Positions 18,410-27,553 of a stretch of 64,000 nt of DNA are shown one piece after another. Position numbers and translations under genes: made by a program. Below the pieces are notes generated by a model. The model was given only the letters and a program-made list of their open reading frames with translations. It was not told where the DNA came from and did no database searches. The DNA is from Paenibacillus sp. yr247. GTDB taxonomy: Bacteria; Bacillota; Bacilli; Paenibacillales; NBRC-103111. How positions within the stretch are numbered: position 1 is the first letter of the stretch; each line of letters begins with the position of its first letter. The stretch is taken from assembly GCF_900103825.1 (NCBI RefSeq), contig NZ_FNIF01000013.1, positions 58,924 through 122,923 on the forward strand, read 5' to 3'.

Positions 18410-21400
18410 TTATTCCACTTCAATTCGCACTGTGGCTAAGCCCCATGATTGAATCGGAATACGGATAGAACCGTCTGACGCCAGCGGCAGCTCACTACGT
18501 TCATTCTCAAGAAGGTCAGTGAGCCAAGCTGCTGTAATGCGTTTCCCCGGAATGGACAGGCTTGGCCGTTGTTCCAATCCTGCAATCTCCTGCAGCCTTA
18601 CGATAAAACCGTTTGCTCGTCTTGCCTGTTTCCATGTAGTAATGACCGCTTGCACGGTGTCCAGCTTAGCCAATGTGCCTCCAGACACATTGGCATAAGG
18701 TTCCGACATTTCACGGAAATCCTGAAAGCTCATCCGCTGTGCATACATCGCTTGTCTCGATTGCCATCCGATCCGGTAGGCTTGATCTAGAGTCTGTTTC
18801 TTACCACTGGATAAGAAATAGCGGAAGCGGATCGTTCCACCTTGCGAGCCTTTATAATTGGTATGCCAATAATTATTCAACACATAAGAGAATACCGTTC
18901 CTCCGCTCAGCTTCATCTCCTTAGGCCATTTCCCTTGCACGATATTTCCTACGCAGAACAAGGGTATATCCGGTGAAGCGATGTGAACGGCGGCATGTTC
19001 CTTCTGCACAATGATGCCTGTTTGCAAAGGCAGCCATTCTTTGCAGCCTCCTGGAAGCTGGTCCTTGTCCCAATCCATCCAGCCGAGCTGAGAATCCGAA
19101 AGGACCTGTGCATCCGGTAAGCTGCAAGGGAATGCAATATAAACGGCTTCCTTGTTCAGCCTCTCTTCTTTCTTATAGCTGTAGCTTACTTCCACTTGCT
19201 TGGTAAGATGGTACAACGTCCATTCGATCTCCAACTCACCGTAAGGCACAATGCCTCTGAGCTTGACGGACTGACCATATGAAAAGGACTCCGATTTCAT
19301 TTCGATTAGCATAAACTCGGTCAGCACCTGAGGGTCGCCATCCGGCAAATCAGCTTGATTACTCATCAGCCTAGTGCCTTCTCCGCCCTCAGCATACAGT
19401 AGCTGTCCAAAGCCCCATGGGCTGGACGCATCTGCAAGCTCCTGATCAAGCGCCTTGTCGAGCCAACTCGATATACACCCACGATTCAAATCGATCGTTA
19501 TTCGATAACCATCATTTTCCATCGTATACGTGCAGGGTGCGTTTTCTGACATTTCATGGTTAGCCATCTTTTCTGTAAGACTGGCAGCCTCTTTATTCTG
19601 CAAAAGAAACCGCCTATAGCTTAGTCCAGGAAGATCTTCCACCCATAACTCGACTACCGCTTGGGAAGGAAGAACCTTGATAGGACGCATCGGAATCTCC
19701 TCAAGCGTCACCGGATGCAGGACGATCTCCTGCGGAGCAATTTCAACCTGTACCTTTCCGCTGAAGGACCAGCTATGCGGATTATATACGACAACTTCTC
19801 GTCCATTGTTGTTCCAATTCAAGCTGTGTCTTGTCGCCGAAGTATGCAACAAACGGTTTGCCCACTGATATGCGCTGTCGGCCATGTGCTGTTTAACAGC
19901 CCATTGGTCCTTTTGAAGCAGCGCTTCCGGCTCCGTTGCGCTTAAGAAAGCGCCCCAGGTATGCTCGTCATAAAGCAGCACCTCCCGCCATGCCTCATCA
20001 TATTGCTTAAGCGGATAAGCCCATCCCTCGCTATGAATAACGGCGAGAGCTTCCAACCTTTCAGCAGCGGGCAGCATCGCTTGCGCTTTCCTTGTTTGGA
20101 TGGTAGGCGTGATCGATGACCCAGCACCATCCTCCCAATAAGCGCCTCCGTCGCCTTTAACCGTATGCAGCTTGGAGGCATATTCGTTTTCCACATATTC
20201 GAAAAACTCACTGACATCACAGGCAATCAATTTCGGGTAAGTATAATCACGGTTCCACTGCTTTACGAAGTCAACCGGCTGTGGATCCATGTCTGTATTG
20301 TCTGCTTCCTGGCCATATAATAAAACAGCATCAGGCGCGTAATCTTCTCTTTCAAATTCTTGCAGCCACATATCGAGACCGCGCTCAGCGGAACTCACCA
20401 TTGGGGGACTTCCGCATACTTTGCGCAATTCGCAGTACATCTTGGCCAACCAGCAGAGAACCCGACCGCCTTGCGGTCCTTCCCAATAAAACGGGGACAG
20501 CTTGTGCAGACCGCCATTCAAGCGAAAAGGCCCGCGATCCTGATTATTCGCATGAATCAAATATTTGATCCCGCTGCCTTCCATGATTGCCGGAAGGGAG
20601 CTTGTTAACGATGCAACATCCACTACGGCGTTAATTTTCGGCCTCATACCTGCCGGCTGTAGCAAATCGTTTACAAATTCATGATTCCGAATCAAATCCT
20701 CAAGCCCTGCGAATTGCGTCAATAAGTCGGCATAATTGCCTGCCAGGCTGATTTTGCCTGCTTGTAAGGCCTGAATTAACTGCTTATTTCTTCGGTCATC
20801 CCGGGTTGCTAGGTACGTTTCCAGCACCCAGCCGGCATCCAAATGATAGGTAAAGGCCGGTTCTGCCGGATCAGCTTCCTTCTCAATGATATCCAAGGCG
20901 GTGTCCACATTCCGGCACAGCCGTTCAGCAACCTCCCACTGGCGGTGGGTGTAGCCAATGTCTGTATGCGCGTGAGGAGTTATGTACACCTTCCACTTTC
21001 TTCTTCGGTAGAATTCACCTTCACATCTTACTTCCTTACCATCTAGGGAGCCTTGCAAGACGTAGGTGACAGGGCCTTCGCCATCAAAGCATTCAAAGGT
21101 GAAATGAACGTGACCCAAAGCGACCGCTGACAGCTCGATTGAATGCTCTTCGCTACGGTTCGATCCGCTAATGTGCAAGGTGAGCTCACCTTTGGTTAGG
21201 CTTGCCGCAAGCTCCACATAGAGGTGGCAAACATTAATGAGCTCGCCTGAGGCTGATCGTCGATAGAGCACAGAGGATTGAACCTCCACGCGGTTCAACA
21301 CCGAATCTTTCCGGCAGCTAACCGGAGAAAATGCAAGCTTTTGATAGAGCAAACCCGCTCCATTCGCCATGCGGTCTAAGCGTTTTATGGCTTCGATCCG

Positions 21401-21898
21401 ATCAATGACGAGAATCTCCCCTCCGTCATGGCAGATGAGCTCGATCTTATTTTTGCCTCGGGCTAGCAGGTGACCAGGTACAATAATCTCTGCTTTGCCG
21501 TCCGAATAGATCGTTGTATGAAGCCCCGACTGTAGAGCAATTTCTCCGGATTGGGACGGTGTGGGACGGACATAAGCATAACCGGAGACGCCATTCACGC
21601 TTATTTCCAAATAGGATGCTCTTGGAGCAATCACTAGATAGTCGATCGTTAATACATAATTCTGGGCAAGCTGCTCCTCTAAGTTAAACTGAATCGTATA
21701 GGGATGCAACCTGTAACCCCCATCGGGGTCAGCCTCACTGGGATGAAACATCGGCCATTTCGTGCCCTTTGTTGTGCTGCATTTGGCATCTGCATCCCAG
21801 ATGATGTCCCCGAGTCGATTGGGAACTTTGTAATTATCAAAAAGATCTTCTGCACCGCTTTCTGTCGAACCAATGCTCCATATCACTTTCTCTTCCAT
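18410..21898 (-). CDS. Long GH38 alpha-mannosidase with N-terminal beta-sandwich extension
   Basis: At 1162 residues this is some 350 longer than its short paralogues. Residues 1-180 form an extension beginning WSIG, with GDIIWDADA and LEISVNGVSGYAYVRPTP, reminiscent of the rhamnogalacturonan-lyase (PL4) domain III carbohydrate-binding fold. The catalytic domain starts near residue 300: H309/H311/D313 in PHAHTDIGYTHRQ supply the zinc site, and D427 in INAVVDVASLTS is the probable nucleophile. Those sequences put it in the putative alpha-mannosidase branch, far from the other three GH38s here. GGAG lies five bases before ATG. It is co-transcribed between the aldolase and the MBL gene. No signal peptide is present, so it is cytoplasmic. 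The specificity is open. Confidence 0.83.
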   Translation of the reverse strand: MEEKVIWSIGSTESGAEDLFDNYKVPNRLGDIIWDADAKCSTTKGTKWPMFHPSEADPDGGYRLHPYTIQFNLEEQLAQNYVLTIDYLVIAPRASYLEISVNGVSGYAYVRPTPSQSGEIALQSGLHTTIYSDGKAEIIVPGHLLARGKNKIELICHDGGEILVIDRIEAIKRLDRMANGAGLLYQKLAFSPVSCRKDSVLNRVEVQSSVLYRRSASGELINVCHLYVELAASLTKGELTLHISGSNRSEEHSIELSAVALGHVHFTFECFDGEGPVTYVLQGSLDGKEVRCEGEFYRRRKWKVYITPHAHTDIGYTHRQWEVAERLCRNVDTALDIIEKEADPAEPAFTYHLDAGWVLETYLATRDDRRNKQLIQALQAGKISLAGNYADLLTQFAGLEDLIRNHEFVNDLLQPAGMRPKINAVVDVASLTSSLPAIMEGSGIKYLIHANNQDRGPFRLNGGLHKLSPFYWEGPQGGRVLCWLAKMYCELRKVCGSPPMVSSAERGLDMWLQEFEREDYAPDAVLLYGQEADNTDMDPQPVDFVKQWNRDYTYPKLIACDVSEFFEYVENEYASKLHTVKGDGGAYWEDGAGSSITPTIQTRKAQAMLPAAERLEALAVIHSEGWAYPLKQYDEAWREVLLYDEHTWGAFLSATEPEALLQKDQWAVKQHMADSAYQWANRLLHTSATRHSLNWNNNGREVVVYNPHSWSFSGKVQVEIAPQEIVLHPVTLEEIPMRPIKVLPSQAVVELWVEDLPGLSYRRFLLQNKEAASLTEKMANHEMSENAPCTYTMENDGYRITIDLNRGCISSWLDKALDQELADASSPWGFGQLLYAEGGEGTRLMSNQADLPDGDPQVLTEFMLIEMKSESFSYGQSVKLRGIVPYGELEIEWTLYHLTKQVEVSYSYKKEERLNKEAVYIAFPCSLPDAQVLSDSQLGWMDWDKDQLPGGCKEWLPLQTGIIVQKEHAAVHIASPDIPLFCVGNIVQGKWPKEMKLSGGTVFSYVLNNYWHTNYKGSQGGTIRFRYFLSSGKKQTLDQAYRIGWQSRQAMYAQRMSFQDFREMSEPYANVSGGTLAKLDTVQAVITTWKQARRANGFIVRLQEIAGLEQRPSLSIPGKRITAAWLTDLLENERSELPLASDGSIRIPIQSWGLATVRIEVE

Positions 21899-21936
21899 TT
21901 AAGCTCCAGCTCCTCAGTCATTTACACATTTTTGTC

Positions 21937-22854
21937 CTAAACAAAATGATCTGCCTGCGCTTTGCTTCCCAAGAAATGACTCATTTTATCGATGACTGTG
22001 TTTTCAACAGCAGCTCTCCCTTTTTCCAAAAGCGAAGGTTCCAGCGCCTTACATTCTGCATTAGTCAGCCTTTCCTCCCGTCCCAATGCGCCTAAGAAAG
22101 CAAGCTCAAGATCTGTTGCGATGTTCACTTTGCTCACTCCGCCGCCCGGTAGACGAATCGCTTCTGCCATCATGTCAGCCGGCACACCTGATCCACCATG
22201 CAGAACTAGATGAATTGGCGTAAGAGAGCGAATAGCTTGCAGTCGATCGACATCGATCTTAGGCTGTCTAACCATGTAAACACCGTGAGCTGTTCCGCAG
22301 GAAACGGCCAGTGCATCAATGTTTGTTTCATGAACGAAGCGTTGTGCTTCCTGTGGGTCGGTATACAATTCTTCGTCCTTATCCGTTTCCACAAAATCCG
22401 TCGTACCAATCATACCGAGCTCTGCTTCAACCGAGACGCCCTTAGCACGCGCATAATCCGCAACCTCTCTGGAAGTGGCAATATTGTCCTCCAAATTTTT
22501 CTCAGAGGCATCAATCATGACCGAAGTAAAACCGGCGTCAATCGCTTCAGCAATGGTCTCCAGTTCCTTCGTATGATCGAGATGTAGGACAAGTGGTACA
22601 GTGATTCCTTCAGCAACCACTTTTTCATAAAATTCATCTGCGAATTCCTTTGGTGAGATGCCATATCGGATCAACTCTTTATGAGATATTTGAACAATAG
22701 CCGGTGACTTCATTTTCTCAGCTGCCCTCAAAACAGCCGTGATCATTGGTGTATATCTAGGGGAAAACGAGCCAATGGCGAATCCGTATCTCTCGGCAAC
22801 CTCTAAGGCTTGTTTTAGTGTAAGGACGTTTTTCGGTCTTAATCCAGTACTCAT
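21937..22854 (-). CDS. Class II fructose-bisphosphate / ketose-bisphosphate aldolase-family protein
   Basis: This 305-residue TIM-barrel aldolase of the FbaA/GatY family has the zinc-binding motif LVLHLDHT near residue 105, VMIDAS, VEAELGMIG, CGTAHGVY with a further zinc histidine, VLHGGSG with the third, and KVNIATDLE for phosphate binding. It cleaves or joins a ketose bisphosphate, yielding dihydroxyacetone phosphate. GGGAGAG precedes the ATG. It sits between two GH38 genes (29 and 38 bases apart). It probably handles the phosphorylated product of one of the kinases in the island. Its substrate could be fructose-, tagatose- or sedoheptulose-bisphosphate. A relic of a paralogue's tail is at 9179-9298. 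Confidence 0.88.
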   Translation of the reverse strand: MSTGLRPKNVLTLKQALEVAERYGFAIGSFSPRYTPMITAVLRAAEKMKSPAIVQISHKELIRYGISPKEFADEFYEKVVAEGITVPLVLHLDHTKELETIAEAIDAGFTSVMIDASEKNLEDNIATSREVADYARAKGVSVEAELGMIGTTDFVETDKDEELYTDPQEAQRFVHETNIDALAVSCGTAHGVYMVRQPKIDVDRLQAIRSLTPIHLVLHGGSGVPADMMAEAIRLPGGGVSKVNIATDLELAFLGALGREERLTNAECKALEPSLLEKGRAAVENTVIDKMSHFLGSKAQADHFV

Positions 22855-22883
22855 TGTGATCTCTCCCTTATATCTGATTATTT

Positions 22884-25604
22884 TTACCTTTTTGTTTCAG
22901 CAGGAAAGCTGATGGCAAGCGTAATGATTTCTGCGCCTTTCGCATGTACGGTGAACGCTCCGTCGGCATCGATGATCAGGTCATTCGTCTCCATCGGCTG
23001 CTCATTCAACTTCACGTAGCGTACCTGCTGAGGTGTTAACTTCATTTTTACTTTAGCAGCGGTAGCCTTCTTAGACGTATTCCAGAAGCGCAGGATAAGC
23101 GCATCGTTCTTTTCAGACTTTTTACAAGCGCTGAGCATGAGCGTATGATTGTCCTCCATCTCCAGCCAACCGCCTGTTTTTTCTAAATCGCCTCCATGCT
23201 TGCCAGTTACCGATCCATAGCTAGCTGATAAATATTCATGTGCTCTTGTATACGAATTGGCTTCCAACCAATCTCTTTGATGAACGAGGATTGCATACTC
23301 CGCTTCATTTGCTCCAAGGCTCTGCGCATTGGGTACAGGCGTTTCAGGACCTGCTCCGCCAATCCTTATCAGTGTATCTTCACGGGATAACCAGCCTACA
23401 GCCCTTAATAACGTAATAGCTACCGTACCCTGCTCATCATCCAACATGTCATACTCGGTCAATCCTTTATTGGCCATTGTCATTCCTTTATCTCCAGAGA
23501 TAACACTGACAAAGCCCTGTTGAGGCTTCTGCGGTACATACGTTTCCGGCCATCCGTTTCCGGCGTCCAAAATAGCGGCATTTCTCTCCACAACATCGAA
23601 GTGCCCTTCGGCATGCGAGATCTCGAACTTTTCACCCAGCGGGAATAACACCCGCAAGCGATGGTCTTCCGCTTGATTGTTCCATACTGTGCGAACATCC
23701 ACTCTATCGGATCTGGCTGCCAGCGTTACATAATTCGTAATGCGGTAATCCGTGTAGGCCGATTCTCTGCTTAACCGATCACTTCTAATCTTCTTAGGCA
23801 AGGACCAATCGATATCCACTTGAAGAGTTACTCTCGCGTACCCCGTCTCAGCTGCCGAAACATGAACCTTAACGGAAGTATCCGTCGTACGAAGCACTTG
23901 ATCAATCAAGGGAACTGCGTAATTATAGGTGTCTCCTGCGTCTCCACCACTTTCAAATGCGCCTAAGCCTTCATAGATGTGGCCACTTCGTTTGTCCGTG
24001 ATTCGCAGCGTACCATTTCGCGGATTGACCTCCACTCGAAGGAAGGTGTTCTCCAGTGTATTCGGTCCGATTTGCAAATCGGTTATCAGCTCACTGCCCT
24101 TGATCTTGGCAGATGGCTGCAGGGCATTGAAATAGACCTGTTTGGGATCAGATGCTGTTTCTCTCTTACGCAAGGAGTAAGTCTTATAGCCAAGACCTGG
24201 AAGATCTGCAGCCGGAAAGCTTACTTCTGTGTAAAAATGTTTATCCGTCATTGGCTTCATGCCGCTGACATCCTTCACTTGAAAAGGAACCTCTTGTCCT
24301 TCCGGGTCCTCAAGTACATAGGTTCTAGGATGAATCATAAGCTTACGATCCACCCAAACGGAAGCCGTGTCGCTGCGCGTCCAGCTGAGTGAATTATGGA
24401 TAACAATCGCTAGTGCATCTTCGGCCAAATCGCTTGTATTTATTCGATTGTTGATGTGCTGAATGCTTTTCTCCGTTAAAATGTCGGCGATTTGTTTAGA
24501 TTGCGCGAACCTAGGGAGCATCTCCCGATGTACTTCGTCAATACTGCATCCGCAAATGCTGTCGTGTGGATGATTCTGAACAAGAAGCTCCCATGCCGTC
24601 CATAGGAGTGTCGATTCATACTTGCGGCCGCTTAACCAGGCAAGCGCTGAGAATGGCTCCGCGTATCGTTCCAAGGCAAGCTGCCCGATGAAATTATGCC
24701 GTTTCAAGTAAAGACGGGCTGATAAAACGCCGGGAAGTACATGAGGCAGATCTGCTCCGAAGTGACGAAGCTCGCCTTTTATTACATCCAACGAATGATT
24801 TTGACCACGAGCAGCTTCGATAAAATCCTTGGTTGTCCCCCAATGTAGCTCTGCGATCTCTTTTAAATCTTCGCCTACCTGCTTCATTAGTCGCGGCAAT
24901 CGCGTATCGATGAGTCTGTGATCACCGCCATATGGCATTAGCAAGCAATCCGTCGTTGCCCGGGGAGCCCAGCGTTCGAGCGATTTCCGGACTCGGCCAT
25001 AGGTTTCGTCATACGTCTTGAGCGGATTGTCAAAGTGGAGAAAATCCACCATATAATAGCCATCTGGAAACCAGTAAGTGATGACTTGCGTGCCATCTGG
25101 AGCTTCCCATAGAAACTCTTGTTTAAATTCAGTTGAAGCTCCACCGAGCCCTCGCCAAACCATCGCATTGTCGATTCCGAAGCCTTGAAGAATCTGCGGC
25201 ATTTGCGAGATATGACCAAATGTATCTGGAATGTAGCCGACATCCAAGTTCGGATAGCCGAGCTTTTCAGACATCCGATTACCCAGCATCAAATTACGCA
25301 CATGTGCCTCACCGCTAACAAGAAACTCATCCGGCAAGATGTACCACGGACCGCATTGAATACGGTTTTCATGGATAAAACGCAGAAGACGATCTTGATT
25401 TTCAGGCCGAATCTCCAGATAGTCCTTCAGGACAATCGTTTGACCGTCGAGTAAAAAGCAGCGAAACTCAGGATCGTTATCCAGCGTATCCAGCAGTTCA
25501 TCGATGAGCTCCACCAAACGGATGCGGAAATCCTGCATTGTCGCCCACCATTCCCGGTCCCAGTGTGTGTGGTGGTAGATAAAAACGCGATATTTGCGAT
25601 CCAA
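22884..25604 (-). CDS. GH38 alpha-mannosidase, MngB-like
   Basis: The 906-residue protein begins with FIYHHTHWDREWW, in which H14 and D16 are zinc ligands. The nucleophile is D127 in VGYIPDTFGHISQMPQ, and HPHDSICGCSIDEVH is near residue 345. This pattern is that of the MngB/YbgG branch (2-O-mannosyl-glycerate hydrolase) and of related mannosidases. The start is a TTG at 25604, justified by GGAGG seven bases before it; no ATG fits as well. It follows the MalG-type permease gene by 12 bases, so import and the first hydrolysis step are coupled. Members of this branch also cleave alpha-mannosides from N-glycans, so mannosyl-glycerate is not the only candidate substrate. Confidence 0.88.
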   Translation of the reverse strand: MDRKYRVFIYHHTHWDREWWATMQDFRIRLVELIDELLDTLDNDPEFRCFLLDGQTIVLKDYLEIRPENQDRLLRFIHENRIQCGPWYILPDEFLVSGEAHVRNLMLGNRMSEKLGYPNLDVGYIPDTFGHISQMPQILQGFGIDNAMVWRGLGGASTEFKQEFLWEAPDGTQVITYWFPDGYYMVDFLHFDNPLKTYDETYGRVRKSLERWAPRATTDCLLMPYGGDHRLIDTRLPRLMKQVGEDLKEIAELHWGTTKDFIEAARGQNHSLDVIKGELRHFGADLPHVLPGVLSARLYLKRHNFIGQLALERYAEPFSALAWLSGRKYESTLLWTAWELLVQNHPHDSICGCSIDEVHREMLPRFAQSKQIADILTEKSIQHINNRINTSDLAEDALAIVIHNSLSWTRSDTASVWVDRKLMIHPRTYVLEDPEGQEVPFQVKDVSGMKPMTDKHFYTEVSFPAADLPGLGYKTYSLRKRETASDPKQVYFNALQPSAKIKGSELITDLQIGPNTLENTFLRVEVNPRNGTLRITDKRSGHIYEGLGAFESGGDAGDTYNYAVPLIDQVLRTTDTSVKVHVSAAETGYARVTLQVDIDWSLPKKIRSDRLSRESAYTDYRITNYVTLAARSDRVDVRTVWNNQAEDHRLRVLFPLGEKFEISHAEGHFDVVERNAAILDAGNGWPETYVPQKPQQGFVSVISGDKGMTMANKGLTEYDMLDDEQGTVAITLLRAVGWLSREDTLIRIGGAGPETPVPNAQSLGANEAEYAILVHQRDWLEANSYTRAHEYLSASYGSVTGKHGGDLEKTGGWLEMEDNHTLMLSACKKSEKNDALILRFWNTSKKATAAKVKMKLTPQQVRYVKLNEQPMETNDLIIDADGAFTVHAKGAEIITLAISFPAETKR

Positions 25605-25616
25605 GCCTGTTCCTCC

Positions 25617-26498
25617 TTACCCTTTCGTACCAGCGCTAATGTTCATACCCTCAATAAAATATCTTTGGAAAATAAAGAATATTGCAATAACCGGAATCAT
25701 CACCATGACGGAGCCCGCCATCAGTAAGTGCCATTGGCTAACGCCTGAACTTACCTTAAATGCTTGTAAACCAAGCTGCAGCGTATACTTTGATTCATCA
25801 TTCACATAAAGCAGTGGTCCGAGGAAGTCATTCCAGGCCCCTGTAAATGTACCGATCGCAACCGTAGCGAGTGCAGGTTTAGCAAGAGGAAGCATAATGG
25901 AGCGCCAAATATATAAGTGGTTTGCGCCGTCGATTTTAGCTGCTTCTACCAAATCATTTGGGATACCCAAGTAAAATTGACGAATTAGAAAAATATGAAA
26001 TGCGCTTCCAAAAAAACCTGGAATAACTAAGGGCAAGTAAGTCCCAACCCAATGTAATTTGGAAAACAAAATGTACTGTGGAATGAGAGTCACGAATCCC
26101 GGAATAATCATTGTTCCAAGAATTATCGAGAACAGCAGCCCTTTCCCTGGAAAACGAATCTTAGCAAACCCATAAGCGATGAATGAGTTTGAGATCACAT
26201 GCGCGAACACCGCAACCGAAGCAATCAACAACGAATTCGCCGAATATCTCGCAAAATTCCCTGCCTCCCACGCCGTTTTATAATTGGACCATTCGAATTT
26301 CTTAGGAAACCAGGTCGGCGGATATGTGACGACTTCTGTCAACGATTTCAAGGATGTTTGAATCATCCACCAGAACGGCATTAGAAAAGACAAACTGCCA
26401 GCAATGAGAATAAGGGTTACGACCCATTTGGAGATCCTTTGCTTGGTCTTGCGGCTTTGATGGTACGATTTCTTATTTACTGCTGCAGCGACGGTCAT
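25617..26498 (-). CDS. Sugar ABC transporter permease, MalG type (CUT1)
   Basis: An inner-membrane permease of about 293 residues with six predicted membrane spans and the cytoplasmic loop EAAKIDGANHLYIWRSIMLP, the EAA motif that contacts the ATPase. The frame is open ten codons upstream, but ATG 26498 follows GGAGGGG and overlaps the stop of the partner permease by ATGA, so it is chosen. With the 26495-27445 permease and the binding protein at 27554-28900 it forms a CUT1 importer. No ATPase gene is present, so a shared MsmX-type ATPase encoded elsewhere is expected, as is usual for Bacillales. Confidence 0.92.
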   Translation of the reverse strand: MTVAAAVNKKSYHQSRKTKQRISKWVVTLILIAGSLSFLMPFWWMIQTSLKSLTEVVTYPPTWFPKKFEWSNYKTAWEAGNFARYSANSLLIASVAVFAHVISNSFIAYGFAKIRFPGKGLLFSIILGTMIIPGFVTLIPQYILFSKLHWVGTYLPLVIPGFFGSAFHIFLIRQFYLGIPNDLVEAAKIDGANHLYIWRSIMLPLAKPALATVAIGTFTGAWNDFLGPLLYVNDESKYTLQLGLQAFKVSSGVSQWHLLMAGSVMVMIPVIAIFFIFQRYFIEGMNISAGTKG

Positions 26499-27445
26499 CG
26501 TGAATCCCCTCCTTCGTAGTGAACCCAATACTTCGACATCACCATATTAATGATGGTAACGATAATTGCGATAACGAATAGGAACCAGGCCATCGCCATG
26601 GCATACCCCATATCAAATATTTTGAAAGCTTTCAGGAACATATGGAGATTAAAAAATAATAGCGAGTTCGCAGGAGATCCCGGAGCGCCAGGGTCATCGG
26701 CCATCACGTAGCCTTCCTGAAAAATTTGGAAACCGCCAATCAAGCTTGTGACAACATCAAAGAAGATAACCGGCGTAATCATCGGCACCGTGATATGCCA
26801 AAGCTTACGAAGGCTGGATGCGCCATCAATTTCAGCCGCTTCATACAGGTGATCGGATACACCTTGCAGCGCCGCTAGAAACAGCAGCATCCCTCCGCCA
26901 ACAGCCCACATTTTCATCATGACAATCGCATTCTTCGTCCAAGCTGGATCTGTCAGCCAAGCAGGTCCTTCGATCCCAATCCAGCCGAGAACCGTATTAA
27001 TGAGACCAGAATCAGGGTTTAGCAGCATCATCCAAAGCATATAAACAGCTACACCGGATAAGACGGTTGGCAGGTAGTAAATCGTCCGAAACCATCGCAT
27101 GCCGGGAATTTTCACATTCAGTAAAACGGCAAGAATCACAGAGCCCATAGTGGTTAACGGAACGGCAAGTGCTACGTAATAAAGGGTGTTTCTGAGTGAT
27201 TTCCAGAACAAAGGATCTTCTGTGAACATGCGTTTGTAGTTGTCGAAACCAATAAAGTCCATGCGAGAGGTGATGTCATAGTTCGTAAAGCTAGCGTATA
27301 ACGAGAACAAGAGAGGACCAGCAGTAAAAACCAGAAAACCAATAAACCAAGGGGCAACGAAACCATAGCCTTCCAACGCTTCTCTCTTGTCCAACGACCA
27401 TTTTCTTTTTTTCGGATGGGTAACTTTATTCAATTGGGGATTCAC
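26495..27445 (-). CDS. Sugar ABC transporter permease, MalF type (CUT1)
   Basis: This 316-residue membrane protein begins with a charged cytoplasmic segment and has six hydrophobic spans. Its EAA loop reads EAAEIDGASSLRKLWHITVP. It pairs with the downstream MalG-type permease through a four-base overlap. Between it and the binding-protein gene lies a strong hairpin, so its expression is probably lower than that of the binding protein. The substrate is inferred to be a mannose-containing oligosaccharide or glycoside from the glycosidases encoded immediately downstream. Confidence 0.92.
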   Translation of the reverse strand: MNPQLNKVTHPKKRKWSLDKREALEGYGFVAPWFIGFLVFTAGPLLFSLYASFTNYDITSRMDFIGFDNYKRMFTEDPLFWKSLRNTLYYVALAVPLTTMGSVILAVLLNVKIPGMRWFRTIYYLPTVLSGVAVYMLWMMLLNPDSGLINTVLGWIGIEGPAWLTDPAWTKNAIVMMKMWAVGGGMLLFLAALQGVSDHLYEAAEIDGASSLRKLWHITVPMITPVIFFDVVTSLIGGFQIFQEGYVMADDPGAPGSPANSLLFFNLHMFLKAFKIFDMGYAMAMAWFLFVIAIIVTIINMVMSKYWVHYEGGDSR

Positions 27446-27505
27446 TTGTGTCCCTCCTAACAGTTTTCTTCAGAACACTGGCATCGAAGCATAAGCTTAT
27501 GATAA

Positions 27506-27541
27506 AAGGGTGGAGCAGTAATACACTACGACTCCACCCTT
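27506..27541 (-). terminator. Intercistronic hairpin after the binding-protein gene
   Basis: A perfect 10-bp stem (AAGGGTGGAG with CTCCACCCTT) with a 16-base loop is followed on the minus strand by a short TTTTAT tract. It lies 12 bases past the binding-protein stop and before the two permease genes. It would act as a leaky terminator or 3' mRNA stabiliser that keeps binding-protein expression above permease expression. Confidence 0.75.
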
Positions 27542-27553
27542 ATGATCTACTGC

